Origin: an uncultured Eubacteriales bacterium
Lineage (GTDB): Bacteria > Bacillota > Clostridia > Peptostreptococcales > Anaerovoracaceae
Direction of reading: 5' to 3'
NCBI GenBank assembly: GCA_902786855.1
Contig: CADAEH010000018.1
Span: 1-40,600 of the forward strand
Length of the DNA stretch: 40,600 nt
Each line of letters opens with the position of its first letter. Positions within the stretch are counted from its first letter, which is position 1. Position numbers and translations under genes: made by a program. The notes under the pieces were generated by a model. It was not told where the DNA came from. It saw only the letters and a list, made by a program, of their open reading frames with translations, and made no database searches. Below, piece by piece: positions 15,889 through 27,937 of this stretch.

Positions 15889-17148
15889 ATGAACGGCTAT
15901 CTTATAGCAATTATCGGACTGGTCCTGTGCTCGACATTCTTCTCGGGCACAGAGACCGCGTTCTCTTCCGTAAGCAAGATCAAGATGAAGAATCTTGCAG
16001 CGGATGACAATAAACGAGCGAAGCTGGTGCTTGAGCTGACAGAGAATTTTGACAGGCTCATCACCACCATTCTGGTGGGAAACACCATCTCGAATATAGT
16101 TATGACGACCGTAGCAACAGTCTACGGCATCATGACATGGGGTGCCAGGATCGGTCCTACTATAGCGACGATCATGGTGACCATACTGGTTCTGGTGCTG
16201 GGCGAGATATCGCCTAAGATCATCGCCAGAGAATACGCTGAAGAAACAGCTCTGTTCCTTGCGCCTTTCGTCAAAGGACTCATCATAATCCTGACACCGC
16301 TGACCTTCATCTTCATGGGACTCAAGGTCCTGCTCAAAAAGATGATAGGCAAAAACGAGGCTCCTGAGTTTTCGGAAGACGAGCTTCTCACCATCGTTGA
16401 GGAGGCAGAAGCCGGCGGCGCCATTGGGGAAGAGCAGGGAGAGCTGATTTCCAATGCGATAGAATTCAATGAGACAGAAGCGATAGATGTCCTCACACCG
16501 AGGGTGGATATCGTTGCGATAGAAAAGGGGACACCGGTAGCCGAGATCAAGCAGGTCTTCAGGCAAACGGGTTACTCGAGACTGCCGGTATATGTTGATG
16601 ATCTCGACAATATCATCGGCGTCATCAACCACAAGGACTTCTACAACAAGAATGTCAGGACCATCAAGGATGTCGAGAAGATCATAAAGCCGGTAGCCTA
16701 TGTAGCTGAGACGCTCAAAGCGGCAGTCCTGCTCAAAAGGATGCAGGCAAAAAAGACCCATATCGCCATCGTCGTTGATGAATACGGCGGGACGACCGGT
16801 CTGGTCACACTCGAAGACATCATAGAAGAGATCGTAGGCGATATCTACGATGAGCACGATGCAGTCGCCACCAAGGATGTCAGACCGGCAGGCGAGAATG
16901 AATACCTCGTAGCCGGCGGTGCTGACCTCGAAGACTTCTTCGAGATGGTGGGTGAAGAGATAGAGGCCGACTGCAATACTGTCAACGGCTGGGTAATGAT
17001 AGAACTCGACAGACTGTCTAAGGTAGGCGATGAGTTCGACTATGAATCGCGCCACAAGATCTTTCACGTCAAGGTCATAAAGGCCGACGCAAGGCGCGCT
17101 CTTATGACACGTATCACAGTCGAAGACAAGCCGGAAGAAGACGATTAA
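15889..17148 (+). CDS. CNNM/CorC-HlyC family membrane protein (hemolysin-like)
   Basis: 419 residues. An N-terminal DUF21 (CNNM) domain (1 to ~190) with about four membrane segments starts with FFSGTETAFSSVSKIKMKNL and LVGNTISNIVMTTVATVYG, and includes EISPKIIARE. A CBS-domain pair follows (~205-330: VLTPRVDIVAIE, YSRLPVYVDDLDNIIGVINHKD, HIAIVVDEYGGTTGLVTLEDIIEEIVGDI), then a CorC_HlyC domain (~345-415). Members such as MpfA export Mg2+ or act in Mg2+/Co2+ balance; the old name hemolysin is misleading. AAAGAGG lies seven bases before the ATG. It is the first gene of a plus-strand run leading into secA. Confidence 0.92.
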   Translation: MNGYLIAIIGLVLCSTFFSGTETAFSSVSKIKMKNLAADDNKRAKLVLELTENFDRLITTILVGNTISNIVMTTVATVYGIMTWGARIGPTIATIMVTILVLVLGEISPKIIAREYAEETALFLAPFVKGLIIILTPLTFIFMGLKVLLKKMIGKNEAPEFSEDELLTIVEEAEAGGAIGEEQGELISNAIEFNETEAIDVLTPRVDIVAIEKGTPVAEIKQVFRQTGYSRLPVYVDDLDNIIGVINHKDFYNKNVRTIKDVEKIIKPVAYVAETLKAAVLLKRMQAKKTHIAIVVDEYGGTTGLVTLEDIIEEIVGDIYDEHDAVATKDVRPAGENEYLVAGGADLEDFFEMVGEEIEADCNTVNGWVMIELDRLSKVGDEFDYESRHKIFHVKVIKADARRALMTRITVEDKPEEDD

Positions 17149-17176
17149 ATGCTCATATTTATAAATTTGAATACTA

Positions 17177-17197
17177 CTGCACTGATCTGCAGTGCAG
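17177..17197 (+). promoter_or_regulatory. Hairpin just upstream of secA
   Basis: Perfect 8-bp stem CTGCACTG-ATCTG-CAGTGCAG, ten bases before the secA ribosome binding site and not followed by a T-run. It could affect secA translation or mark a processing site; no leader peptide of the SecM type is seen. Confidence 0.35.
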
Positions 17198-17224
17198 AAT
17201 AAACAAGAAAGGATATATACGCTA

Positions 17225-20014
<2,790 letters not shown>

Positions 20015-20083
20015 AAACGCAGACGCAACGGGGCGGGCCAACAGAGAGCCGTCCCCTGCTGCACACAGAAAGGAGATTCAGTT

Positions 20084-20368
20084 ATGGGTATCGGTATCGT
20101 GCTGCTTATCATAGTGGTGCTCGCTGTGTTTGTCATGGTGACATACAATTCGCTGACAAAAGAAAAAAACCGCATCGAGCTCGCGGAGCAGGAACTTCTT
20201 AAATATGAGGAGTCCGGCACAGAAGAGGACATCGACAATGCGAAAAAGTATCTGACTGCAGTGCTCAGAGATTACAACAATAAAGTCGAGAGCTTCCCGA
20301 CAAGCATCGTGGCCAACCTCTTCAACTTCCCTAAGATGCACACAGAGGACTTCGACGAAGGTCTTTGA
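20084..20368 (+). CDS. Very short LemA-like membrane protein
   Basis: 94 residues: an N-terminal membrane helix (IGIVLLIIVVLAVFVMVTY), the LemA-like start YNSLTKEKNRIELAEQELL, and then directly the LemA C-terminal segment VLRDYNNKVESFPTSIVANLF. LemA proteins are usually ~180 residues with a four-helix bundle; here the middle helices (the RRxDLIPNL region and the next ones) are missing. There is no frameshift, so it looks like a compact natural form or an old internal deletion. AAAGGAG precedes the ATG. It is followed by a DUF2207 gene, a common partner of LemA, which supports the assignment. Confidence 0.7.
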   Translation: MGIGIVLLIIVVLAVFVMVTYNSLTKEKNRIELAEQELLKYEESGTEEDIDNAKKYLTAVLRDYNNKVESFPTSIVANLFNFPKMHTEDFDEGL

Positions 20369-20422
20369 TACATATTTATAAGACCTTGACGTCTGTTATA
20401 CATACTTACTAAGGGGTTTAAA

Positions 20423-22348
20423 ATGAACAATATTCGCAAAAAAATGAAAAGTGTCAGCCGTATTGCTGCGGTCTTCGGCATTGCCGCCCTCATACTTATG
20501 ATGGTGCCTTTTGGCGTGCCTGATGTATATGCAGCTGACAACACCATGGAGACCCTGACATATGATGTCACGGTCGATGTCCATGAGAACAACTCATATG
20601 ATTATCACGAGTATCTCGATATGTATTATGTGAGTCCTCATCACGGCATCTATAGATATATCCCGATGCAGGGTTACAGGATCAGCGGGATCAAGGTGCC
20701 GGAATATGATTTCGAGACCTATGTCCAGAACGGATACAAAGTCGTCAAGATAGGAAGCGGAAGCTACACTCTCACAGGTGAGAACCCGTACGACATCATG
20801 TATAAGATCTCGATGTACGAGGACGGGAATACGGAAAAGGACATGCTGCTCCTGAACCTCATACCGACAGACTGGGAGACTGACATCGAAGATTCGACAT
20901 GCACTGTCAACCTGCCCAAGGAAGCAGACCTGAGCAAGGTCCAGGTATTCTCCGGTCCGTATGGCACTGAGGGCAACGAGGACAATGCGGTTGTCGAGAC
21001 ATCCGATGACGGCAAGACCATCACGATCAGGACAAAAAACATCCCGGCACATCACGGTGTCACCATGACACTCGAGCTGCCTCAGGGCTACTGGGTCGGA
21101 GCGCTTGAATTCGGAAAACTCAACTTTTTCCATATCCTGCTCTTCGCACTCGGACCGATCGGTGCAGCGCTTCTGTGGTACATGTACGGAAGAGACGATC
21201 ACATGGTCAAGACCCTCGAGTTTTACCCGCCGGACGATCTGACTCCGGGCGAGATCGGATACATCATCGACGGGACTGTCGACAAGCAGGACATCATCTC
21301 GACAATCGTCTACCTTGCAGATAAGGGTTACATTACGATAGACCAGAAAGACAGGCGCGAGTTCATCTTCAATGCGGTGCAGGAGCCGGGTGCCGATGAG
21401 CCTAGATACGTTCAGACCATATATAAGGGTCTGTTCCCGGGCAAAACGAGAACCAGAAGCAGCAAAAAGCTCGGTGTCAATTTTGGCCGCAAGTATGAGA
21501 TGGCAAAAGATCAGCTTGCAAGGATGTTCCAGGGCAGCAAGAGCCTGTACACAACAGAATCAGTCGTTGCCAGATTCCTCGGAAGCATCACTGCTGTAAT
21601 GCCTTCAGTCGCTTTCAGCATCTGGGCTACCGCTAATGGAGATGATCTGGGAATGATGGGCGCTGCGTGGGCAGGCATCCATGTTCTGATCACCTTGTGG
21701 CTGATGTGCTCTGTCTATGACAGGATCCGGTCAACATCCAAGGTCAAAACAGTGCTCAAGAGTGTCGCTGCTCTGTGGTTCTTTACCATAGGCGTAGGGT
21801 TTCTCCCACTCGTGTCAGATGCACTGACATATACAAGCAAGGTAAAAGCTGCGATCATAGTCGCTTACCTGGTATTCGGAACGATCATTGCAATTTTCTT
21901 TACCGTTATCTCGATTGCCAAGACGAGCCAGTACACCGCTCTTCTCGGCAGGATCCTCGGATTCAAGGACTTCATCAGGACTGCTGAACTCGATAAGCTC
22001 AATGAACTCGTCGAGCAGGATCCGGAATACTTCTATCACATCATGCCGTATGCATATGTATTCGGTCTGAGCAATAAGTGGATCAAGAACTTCGAAGACA
22101 TCCCGATCGTGCAGCCGCGCTGGTATGTAGGGACCCGCGGATTCGATTCCTGGGATTACTACATGATGGGACGTATGATGAGTGATTGCTCCGCAAGTGT
22201 CAAAAATAACATAGTGATACCTTCAAGCGGCGGCTCTTCCGGAGGCGGATTCTCCGGCGGCGGCAGCAGCTGGAGCGGCGGAGGCGGCTTCAGTGGCGGC
22301 GGATTCTCCGGCGGCGGTTCCGGCGGCGGCGGAGGCGGCGGCTGGTAG
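20423..22348 (+). CDS. DUF2207 domain membrane protein with Gly-rich tail
   Basis: 641 residues. A signal or first membrane segment (~14-34) ends in VYAAD. The DUF2207 extracytoplasmic domain (~36-225) has the typical DVTVDVHENNSYDYHEYLD, HGIYRYIPMQ and HGVTMTLELPQGYWVG. A membrane helix follows (~233-253), then a cytoplasmic part with EFYPPDDLTPGEIGYIIDG and the winged-helix-like IVYLADKGYITID, two to four more membrane segments (~385-490) and YFYHIMPYAYVFGLSNKW. The last 40 residues are Gly/Ser repeats ending in a tryptophan, common in this family. Function unknown, perhaps envelope-linked with LemA. AAGGGG lies upstream of the ATG. Confidence 0.88.
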   Translation: MNNIRKKMKSVSRIAAVFGIAALILMMVPFGVPDVYAADNTMETLTYDVTVDVHENNSYDYHEYLDMYYVSPHHGIYRYIPMQGYRISGIKVPEYDFETYVQNGYKVVKIGSGSYTLTGENPYDIMYKISMYEDGNTEKDMLLLNLIPTDWETDIEDSTCTVNLPKEADLSKVQVFSGPYGTEGNEDNAVVETSDDGKTITIRTKNIPAHHGVTMTLELPQGYWVGALEFGKLNFFHILLFALGPIGAALLWYMYGRDDHMVKTLEFYPPDDLTPGEIGYIIDGTVDKQDIISTIVYLADKGYITIDQKDRREFIFNAVQEPGADEPRYVQTIYKGLFPGKTRTRSSKKLGVNFGRKYEMAKDQLARMFQGSKSLYTTESVVARFLGSITAVMPSVAFSIWATANGDDLGMMGAAWAGIHVLITLWLMCSVYDRIRSTSKVKTVLKSVAALWFFTIGVGFLPLVSDALTYTSKVKAAIIVAYLVFGTIIAIFFTVISIAKTSQYTALLGRILGFKDFIRTAELDKLNELVEQDPEYFYHIMPYAYVFGLSNKWIKNFEDIPIVQPRWYVGTRGFDSWDYYMMGRMMSDCSASVKNNIVIPSSGGSSGGGFSGGGSSWSGGGGFSGGGFSGGGSGGGGGGGW

Positions 22349-22410
22349 ACCGGTCAGAATACCGCGCAGGATGCTCTGAAGCAAAGTGCACATAACATAC
22401 AGAGAGGTAT

Positions 22411-23124
22411 ATGGGTAAGAAGTATATAATTTTCGATTTTGACGGGACACTGGTTCATACCAATGATGTCATCATAGGGTCATGGCAGGCGACTTACGAG
22501 CACTACCTCGGCAGGCAGGTCAGCCGCAGCCAGATCGAGCAGACTTTTGGCGAGACCCTTGCAGACACCATCAGAAACAGGATCCCGGGAGCTCCCGTTG
22601 AAGAGGTAAAGAGCTACTACCGGGCATGGCAGGAAGCTCACAAGGAAGAACTTGTTTACATCTACGATGGGATAAAAGAGTTGCTCTCTGAGCTCAGAGA
22701 GCGTGGCTGCGTTATTGGCGTGGGAACGTCAAGAACAGCGAGCAGCTTATGGAATTACCTCAGGCAGTTCGGCATCGTAGATTACATCGATGCGGTCGTG
22801 ACCATGGATGACGTTACCAGACACAAACCGCACCCTGAGACAGCCCTTGCTGTCCTCGCTAAAATGGCAGGACTTGAAGACGGCTCTAAGAACGCAGGGA
22901 ATGCAGGCTTGGATACTTGTGCCGGGATACCCGCAGATATGCTGGCAGACGCAGTCATGCTCGGTGATTCGAGATTTGACATCGGATGCGCATCTAATGC
23001 CGGGATCGACAGCGTTCTGACCATATGGGGACGCCCGATCGGAGAAGAAGAGATCGCGACCTGGGACTGGAGACCGACCTATGTCATAGAAAGGCCGGGT
23101 GAACTGATCGATATCGTAAGATAA
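22411..23124 (+). CDS. HAD-superfamily hydrolase (phosphoglycolate phosphatase/PpaX-like)
   Basis: 237 residues, cytosolic. HAD motif I is IIFDFDGTLVHT (Asp nucleophile and general acid), motif II is the Thr/Ser in IGVGTSRTAS, motif III the Lys in TRHKPHPETAL, motif IV VMLGDSRFDIGCASNAG. The cap is the helical C1 type. This is the arrangement of phosphoglycolate phosphatase, PpaX and beta-phosphoglucomutase-like enzymes; the substrate cannot be assigned. An Asn/Gly/Ala-rich insert (EDGSKNAGNAGLDTCAG) sits between motifs III and IV. It lies between the DUF2207 gene and prfB in a plus-strand run. Confidence 0.88.
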   Translation: MGKKYIIFDFDGTLVHTNDVIIGSWQATYEHYLGRQVSRSQIEQTFGETLADTIRNRIPGAPVEEVKSYYRAWQEAHKEELVYIYDGIKELLSELRERGCVIGVGTSRTASSLWNYLRQFGIVDYIDAVVTMDDVTRHKPHPETALAVLAKMAGLEDGSKNAGNAGLDTCAGIPADMLADAVMLGDSRFDIGCASNAGIDSVLTIWGRPIGEEEIATWDWRPTYVIERPGELIDIVR

Positions 23125-23174
23125 GACAGCAGACGACAGAAAAAACATCAACAATTATAACAACTGGAGGAAGA

Positions 23175-24291
23175 ATGATACAGCTTGATGAAATAAGAAG
23201 CCAGCTTCCTGCTCTGCGCACGCAGATCGAGGAAGTGGGAGGTTATCTTTGACCCGGCGGGTCTTGCTAAGAGGATACAGGAACTTGAGGACGAGAGCCT
23301 GAAACCCGGCTTCTGGGACGACCAGCGCAATGCTCAGAAAGTCCTGAAGGAGAAAAAGTCTCTCGAGGACAGACTCGGCGCCTATAACAGGCTGAGCTCG
23401 GAGCTTGATGAGATCCCGGAACTGATCGAGATCGCTGAGGAACTTGAAGACGAGGAAGAAGCGAAGACAGTGATCAGAAGCTTTGAGAAGATCGCCGACG
23501 ATCTGGAAGATCTCAGGACTCAGATGCTGCTGTCCGGAAAATACGACAGCAAAGATGCTATACTGAGCATACATTCGGGAACGGGCGGTGTAGATGCCAA
23601 TGACTGGGCAGAGATGCTCGAGAGGATGTACCTGAGATACAGCGAGAAGAAGGGCTTTAAGACCAGGCTGCTTGACAGGCAGGACGATGTCGATTACGGC
23701 ATCAAGAGCTCAACCATACTGGTACAGGGTGACAATGCTTACGGTATGCTGAAGTCTGAGACGGGTGTCCACAGGCTTGTCCGCATTTCGCCTTTCAACG
23801 CTATGGGCAAAAGGCAGACTTCTTTTGCTGCTGTCGAGGTCGTTCCGGATATCGGCGATGACATCGAGGTCAATATCGACCCTGCTGATCTCAAGATAGA
23901 CACCTACAGATCAGGCGGTGCCGGCGGCCAGCATGTCAATACGACAGATTCAGCCGTCAGGATCACACATATCCCGACCGGGATCGTGGTCACCTGCCAG
24001 AACGAGAGATCTCAGATCATGAACCGCGAAGTAGCGATGAAGATCCTTGTCTCCAAGCTGACAAGGCTGGCGGAGGAAGCCCACAGGGAAAACATCAACG
24101 AGCTCAAAGGCGACCAGTCGATGGCGACCTGGGGCTCACAGATCAGAAACTATGTGTTCCAGCCTTACACCATGGTCAAGGATACCCGGACCGGTGCCGA
24201 AGTCGGTAATGTCGATGCGGTGATGGACGGCGATATCGATGTGTTCATCCGGGCAAAACTCTCACAGGACGCTGCGAACAGAAATAACTAG
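23175..24291 (+). CDS. prfB: Peptide chain release factor 2, with programmed +1 frameshift
   Basis: RF2 reads UAA and UGA at the ribosome. Translation starts at the ATG at 23175 (GGAGG upstream) and runs 25 codons to CTT-TGA-C at 23247-23253; skipping T23250 puts the ribosome in the frame that ends at 24291, giving 371 residues. The internal GGGAGG at 23237-23242 serves as the stimulating Shine-Dalgarno element. The protein has the codon-reading tripeptide in RLVRISPFNAMGKRQTSF (SPF) and the catalytic GGQ in SGGAGGQHVNTTDSAVR. Low RF2 lets UGA be bypassed by frameshifting, so the protein controls its own level. The site differs slightly from the usual AGGGGGTATCTTTGAC. Confidence 0.97.
23237..23253 (+). 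promoter_or_regulatory. prfB +1 frameshift site
   Basis: Internal Shine-Dalgarno GGGAGG (23237-23242), then TTAT, then slippery CTT-T with TGA stop (23250-23252). Spacing and order match the conserved prfB recoding signal. Confidence 0.95.
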
Positions 24292-24299
24292 AAGTAAAA

Positions 24300-24340
24300 A
24301 AAGCGTTTCGGGTGCGGGCTGACCGTAACAGGAACGCTTT
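24300..24340 (+). terminator. Probable terminator after prfB
   Basis: AAAGCGTTTC (24300-24309) pairs with GGAACGCTTT (24331-24340), one T-G wobble, 21-base loop. Only a broken T-run (TTTCACTTTT) follows, so termination may be partial. Confidence 0.5.
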
Positions 24341-24423
24341 CACTTTTGCAGGTACGAAAAGGAACGCAGCACCCGGATCAATAAAAGAAGCAGCGGAAAT
24401 GCGCAGGACAGAAAAGGACAGAT

Positions 24424-27400
24424 ATGCTCAGGATCTATGCAGGCAGAGAAAATATAGACAAAGAACGTTTCATCTACGACTCTATCAGTGATCGCGGAGG
24501 TGAGACGCTCGTTTTAGTGCCTAATCAGTATACACTGGTGGCTGAAGAGCAGGCTCTGAAATATACAGGCAGAGACTGCCTTTTTGACATCGAGATCCTG
24601 TCGATGAACAGGCTGGGTCTCAGACTGCTGAGAGAGCAGGGCAGAGAATCGGTAAACATGCTGGACAGGTACGGAAGATTCATGCTTCTCACCAGGCTGA
24701 TAAAAGAGCACAGGGAAGAGTTCGAGATCTTCCGCAGGTCTGCCGGGAAGCAGTCATTCACCAACATGCTGAGCGATTTTATATCGGAATTCAAGCAAAA
24801 CGAGTGCAGCACTGAAAAGATGGCTGCGATGCTTGAAGACGAGAATGCCGATCCGCTCCTCAGGACAAAGCTTCGCGAGGTCGCATCTGTGCTCAGCGCA
24901 TATGAAGAGGCGATCTCGGGAACATACAAGGATTCCGAAGAATATATAGATGACTATATCGAAGCAATCCGGGATTCACAGCTCGTGCGAGGCAGGAATA
25001 TCTGGATATACGGATATGACAGCATCACCCCTAAATTCTCAAGGGCAATGCTGGAACTTGCCGCGGCTGCAGATTCAGTAAATTTCATACTGAACAGGAG
25101 CGAGGAAAACCTCGATGAGACGATAGAGAGCACGCTGAGAGCCGCATGCCGGGAGCGGGGCATCAGTTTCAGCTGCGAGGAGATCGGCCGCGAATACGAG
25201 CTTGCCAAGAGCCGGACGCTGCAGGCGATAGAGAAGAGTCTTTTCGCAAAAGTGCAGGAGCCGGCGGGTTTTGCACCGGATGATCTGACGGTCGTGTGCG
25301 CTGCCAACCCTTACTACGAGGCAGAGAGCGCTGCCGCATATATCTGGCATCTGGTGAGAGACTGTGGCTACAGGATGAGAGACATCCAGGTGATAGCCAA
25401 TGATGAGGGCAATATGCATCCGATCATCAGGCGCGTTTTTGCCGAATATGACCTGCCGGTCTTCATGGATTCAGCAAGGGATATCACAGACACTGCGCCG
25501 GTCGGATTCATCGTCGATCTGCTCTGGTTCCTGATCTACAGCAAGAACCCGCAGTATCTGTTTGCTCTGCTCAAGACCGGTCTTGCCGGGGTCCCGGCGG
25601 ATATCATCGAGGATCTTGAGAATTACGCCAGGACCTATCACATACGCGGCAGCATGTGGGACCGTGATTTCAAATATGGTGAGGATGCTCTGGGTACTGA
25701 GAAGTTCAGCGAGCTCAATGCCGTACGCTCTGAGATCATCGGAAAGGTGAACAAGCTCAGCGATGCTCTGGCAGCTGCAGACAGCCGGATGTCTGTAGCG
25801 GATTTCACTGACCTTTTCATACAATACCTGGATGAGGTGTGGGATCTGTCTTCTGCGGTGCAGAAGATGGCAGATGAAGAAGAGACTCTGGGGTTCATTG
25901 ATGAAGCACAGCGCACCGTTGAAAGTTATAAAAAAGCGGTAGAGATGCTCGCTCAGATCAACGAGATCATGGGTGATTCGGAATTCGATCTGACTGAGTT
26001 TACAGAGATATATGTAGCAGGTCTTACCAACGTAGAGGTCGGGGTGATCCCTCCGGCGGCCGACGGGCTGTCCGTGGGCACCATGATAAGGACACGCCCG
26101 AGGCCGGTCCGCGCCGCAGTCATACTCGGCGCGAACGAAGGCACCCTGCCGCTGCAGCCTTCGCCGGAGGGGCTTTTCTCCATCGACGAAAAAGCATTCT
26201 TTACACGAAATGGTTTTGCCCTCGGCTCGCTTGACGAGATCAAACTGAGTGAAGAAAAGGCTGCCATGTACAGGATGATGTCTAAGCCATCAGAAAAGCT
26301 GTACATCAGCTGGGCACTGACCGACTCTGACGGGAATGAAGCGGCTCCGTCATCCGTGATCGAATCGCTCAGAATGCTTTTTCCGTCACTCGATGAGGGT
26401 GGTATAATTCGTGACGTCGTCAGCGCAGGCTGGGGCGATGCATCGCTTTGCACATCAAATGTCAGCGATATCATGAACTCCCCGGGTGAGTCCATGCGGC
26501 ACATGATAACACGTATCAAAGACCGAAATGCTCCTGAGGAACCTGACCCTCTGCTTCGTGCCATGCTCGCATGGTATAACGCCAGAAGAAAAGGAGAGCT
26601 TGATATAATGCTTGCTGCAGCAGCAGATGAAAACGAGGTCAAACCTCTCGGAAACCGGACTGCAAAGAGCCTGTTCACCAGACCTGACGGTTCGCTCGTG
26701 CTGAGCGCCAGCTCTATCAGCGGCTATTTTGATTGTCCTTTTAAATTCTTTGTGGAAAGAGGCCTCAAACTGCAGGAAGAAAGAAGCTTCTCAAGTGACC
26801 CGCGCTCCATAGGTGATGCGTATCATGAATGCCTGATGGCGGTAGCAAGGCGGCTCCTCGGGGACAGGAAACTCCTTGATATAATTGCAAAGGCCGGAGA
26901 AGCATCTTCCGGTGATGCTGCGAGTGCTGATGCGCCAAAAGACGCCGATAAGGATACTGCGAGTGCTGATGCGCCGGAAAGCGCCGTCAGCGATGCCTAT
27001 AGAATAATAGAAAAAATGGTAGACGAGGAGCTCTCGCGCATAGCTTCTGACTACGAGGGAGGACTCTTCATCTCGACAGGCAGTGAGCTTTACCGCATGG
27101 ACCGTATTCGCGAGATCTGCACCGGTGCCGCCTGTGCTATGGCTGATCAGCTGTCACAGGAAAGCGTCCTCGATGCGTCTTTCGAAGAATCATTCAGCCG
27201 CACCGGAAAGTTTGATCCTGTCACATTCGAGATCGACGGACAGAAAGTTTACGTAGAAGGCAAGATCGACCGCTCAGATATACTTGATGTAGGCGGAGAA
27301 AAGCGCGTGCGGATCATTGACTATAAAACAGGCAGTGACAGCCTCAATGTGTGGAAGATGCGCAACGGATATAAGATGCAGCTGATGATATACATGATCT

Positions 27401-27885
27401 CTGCATCTTCCGGAGACCTTGAGCCGGCAGGACTCTTTTACTTCAACATCAAAGATCCGATGGAAGCGCTCAATGACAAGAACTCCAACAAGGAAAACGA
27501 GATACTCACCCGTGAACCGGGCGATCCATATAAATTAAGAGGCAGATACATCAACGAGCCGGGCGTCCTCGAAGCCATGCCGGCCGAACAGATCACAGGC
27601 GGCAGAAGCGAAAAGGACAGGCAGCTCAGCCGCGAGGAATACGAACAGCTGAAAAATGATGTAACAGCTCGGATCAGAGAGACTGCAGCCGGCATACTCA
27701 AAGGTGAGATCGGTATCCATCCATTCAAGGACGGAAAAAAGCTCGTCTGTGCAAACTGCAGCTACAAACCGATCTGCAAGCGCGATCGGGAATATACGAA
27801 GAATTACGCGCGGGAGATCCCAAAAGAAGAAAAACCAAAAGACGCAAAGACCTCGAAAGATCCGAAAGTATCTGAGGGAGGTTAG
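24424..27885 (+). CDS. addB: AddB-like subunit of AddAB helicase-nuclease, Walker A degenerate
   Basis: 1,153 residues, the usual AddB length. AddAB resects double-strand ends for recombination. The C-terminal PD-(D/E)XK nuclease domain has VRIIDYKTGS (Asp966) and GYKMQLMIYM, and the four iron-sulfur cysteines are present: Cys771 in DCPFKFFVERG and Cys1109, 1112, 1118 in CANCSYKPIC. The N-terminus has the helicase-like GETLVLVPNQYTLVAEEQAL. The Walker A that AddB normally shows as GRxGSGKT is here GRENIDKE: the lysine is kept but the loop glycines and the Ser/Thr are lost, so ATP binding is doubtful. A repeated ASADAP insert lies at ~838-858. No addA follows; yycJ/walJ starts 53 bases after the stop. 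Confidence 0.9.
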   Translation: MLRIYAGRENIDKERFIYDSISDRGGETLVLVPNQYTLVAEEQALKYTGRDCLFDIEILSMNRLGLRLLREQGRESVNMLDRYGRFMLLTRLIKEHREEFEIFRRSAGKQSFTNMLSDFISEFKQNECSTEKMAAMLEDENADPLLRTKLREVASVLSAYEEAISGTYKDSEEYIDDYIEAIRDSQLVRGRNIWIYGYDSITPKFSRAMLELAAAADSVNFILNRSEENLDETIESTLRAACRERGISFSCEEIGREYELAKSRTLQAIEKSLFAKVQEPAGFAPDDLTVVCAANPYYEAESAAAYIWHLVRDCGYRMRDIQVIANDEGNMHPIIRRVFAEYDLPVFMDSARDITDTAPVGFIVDLLWFLIYSKNPQYLFALLKTGLAGVPADIIEDLENYARTYHIRGSMWDRDFKYGEDALGTEKFSELNAVRSEIIGKVNKLSDALAAADSRMSVADFTDLFIQYLDEVWDLSSAVQKMADEEETLGFIDEAQRTVESYKKAVEMLAQINEIMGDSEFDLTEFTEIYVAGLTNVEVGVIPPAADGLSVGTMIRTRPRPVRAAVILGANEGTLPLQPSPEGLFSIDEKAFFTRNGFALGSLDEIKLSEEKAAMYRMMSKPSEKLYISWALTDSDGNEAAPSSVIESLRMLFPSLDEGGIIRDVVSAGWGDASLCTSNVSDIMNSPGESMRHMITRIKDRNAPEEPDPLLRAMLAWYNARRKGELDIMLAAAADENEVKPLGNRTAKSLFTRPDGSLVLSASSISGYFDCPFKFFVERGLKLQEERSFSSDPRSIGDAYHECLMAVARRLLGDRKLLDIIAKAGEASSGDAASADAPKDADKDTASADAPESAVSDAYRIIEKMVDEELSRIASDYEGGLFISTGSELYRMDRIREICTGAACAMADQLSQESVLDASFEESFSRTGKFDPVTFEIDGQKVYVEGKIDRSDILDVGGEKRVRIIDYKTGSDSLNVWKMRNGYKMQLMIYMISASSGDLEPAGLFYFNIKDPMEALNDKNSNKENEILTREPGDPYKLRGRYINEPGVLEAMPAEQITGGRSEKDRQLSREEYEQLKNDVTARIRETAAGILKGEIGIHPFKDGKKLVCANCSYKPICKRDREYTKNYAREIPKEEKPKDAKTSKDPKVSEGG

Positions 27886-27937
27886 AACCCGGCGCAACAT
27901 AAAGCAAAGATAATCATATATACATTAGTAATACAAA

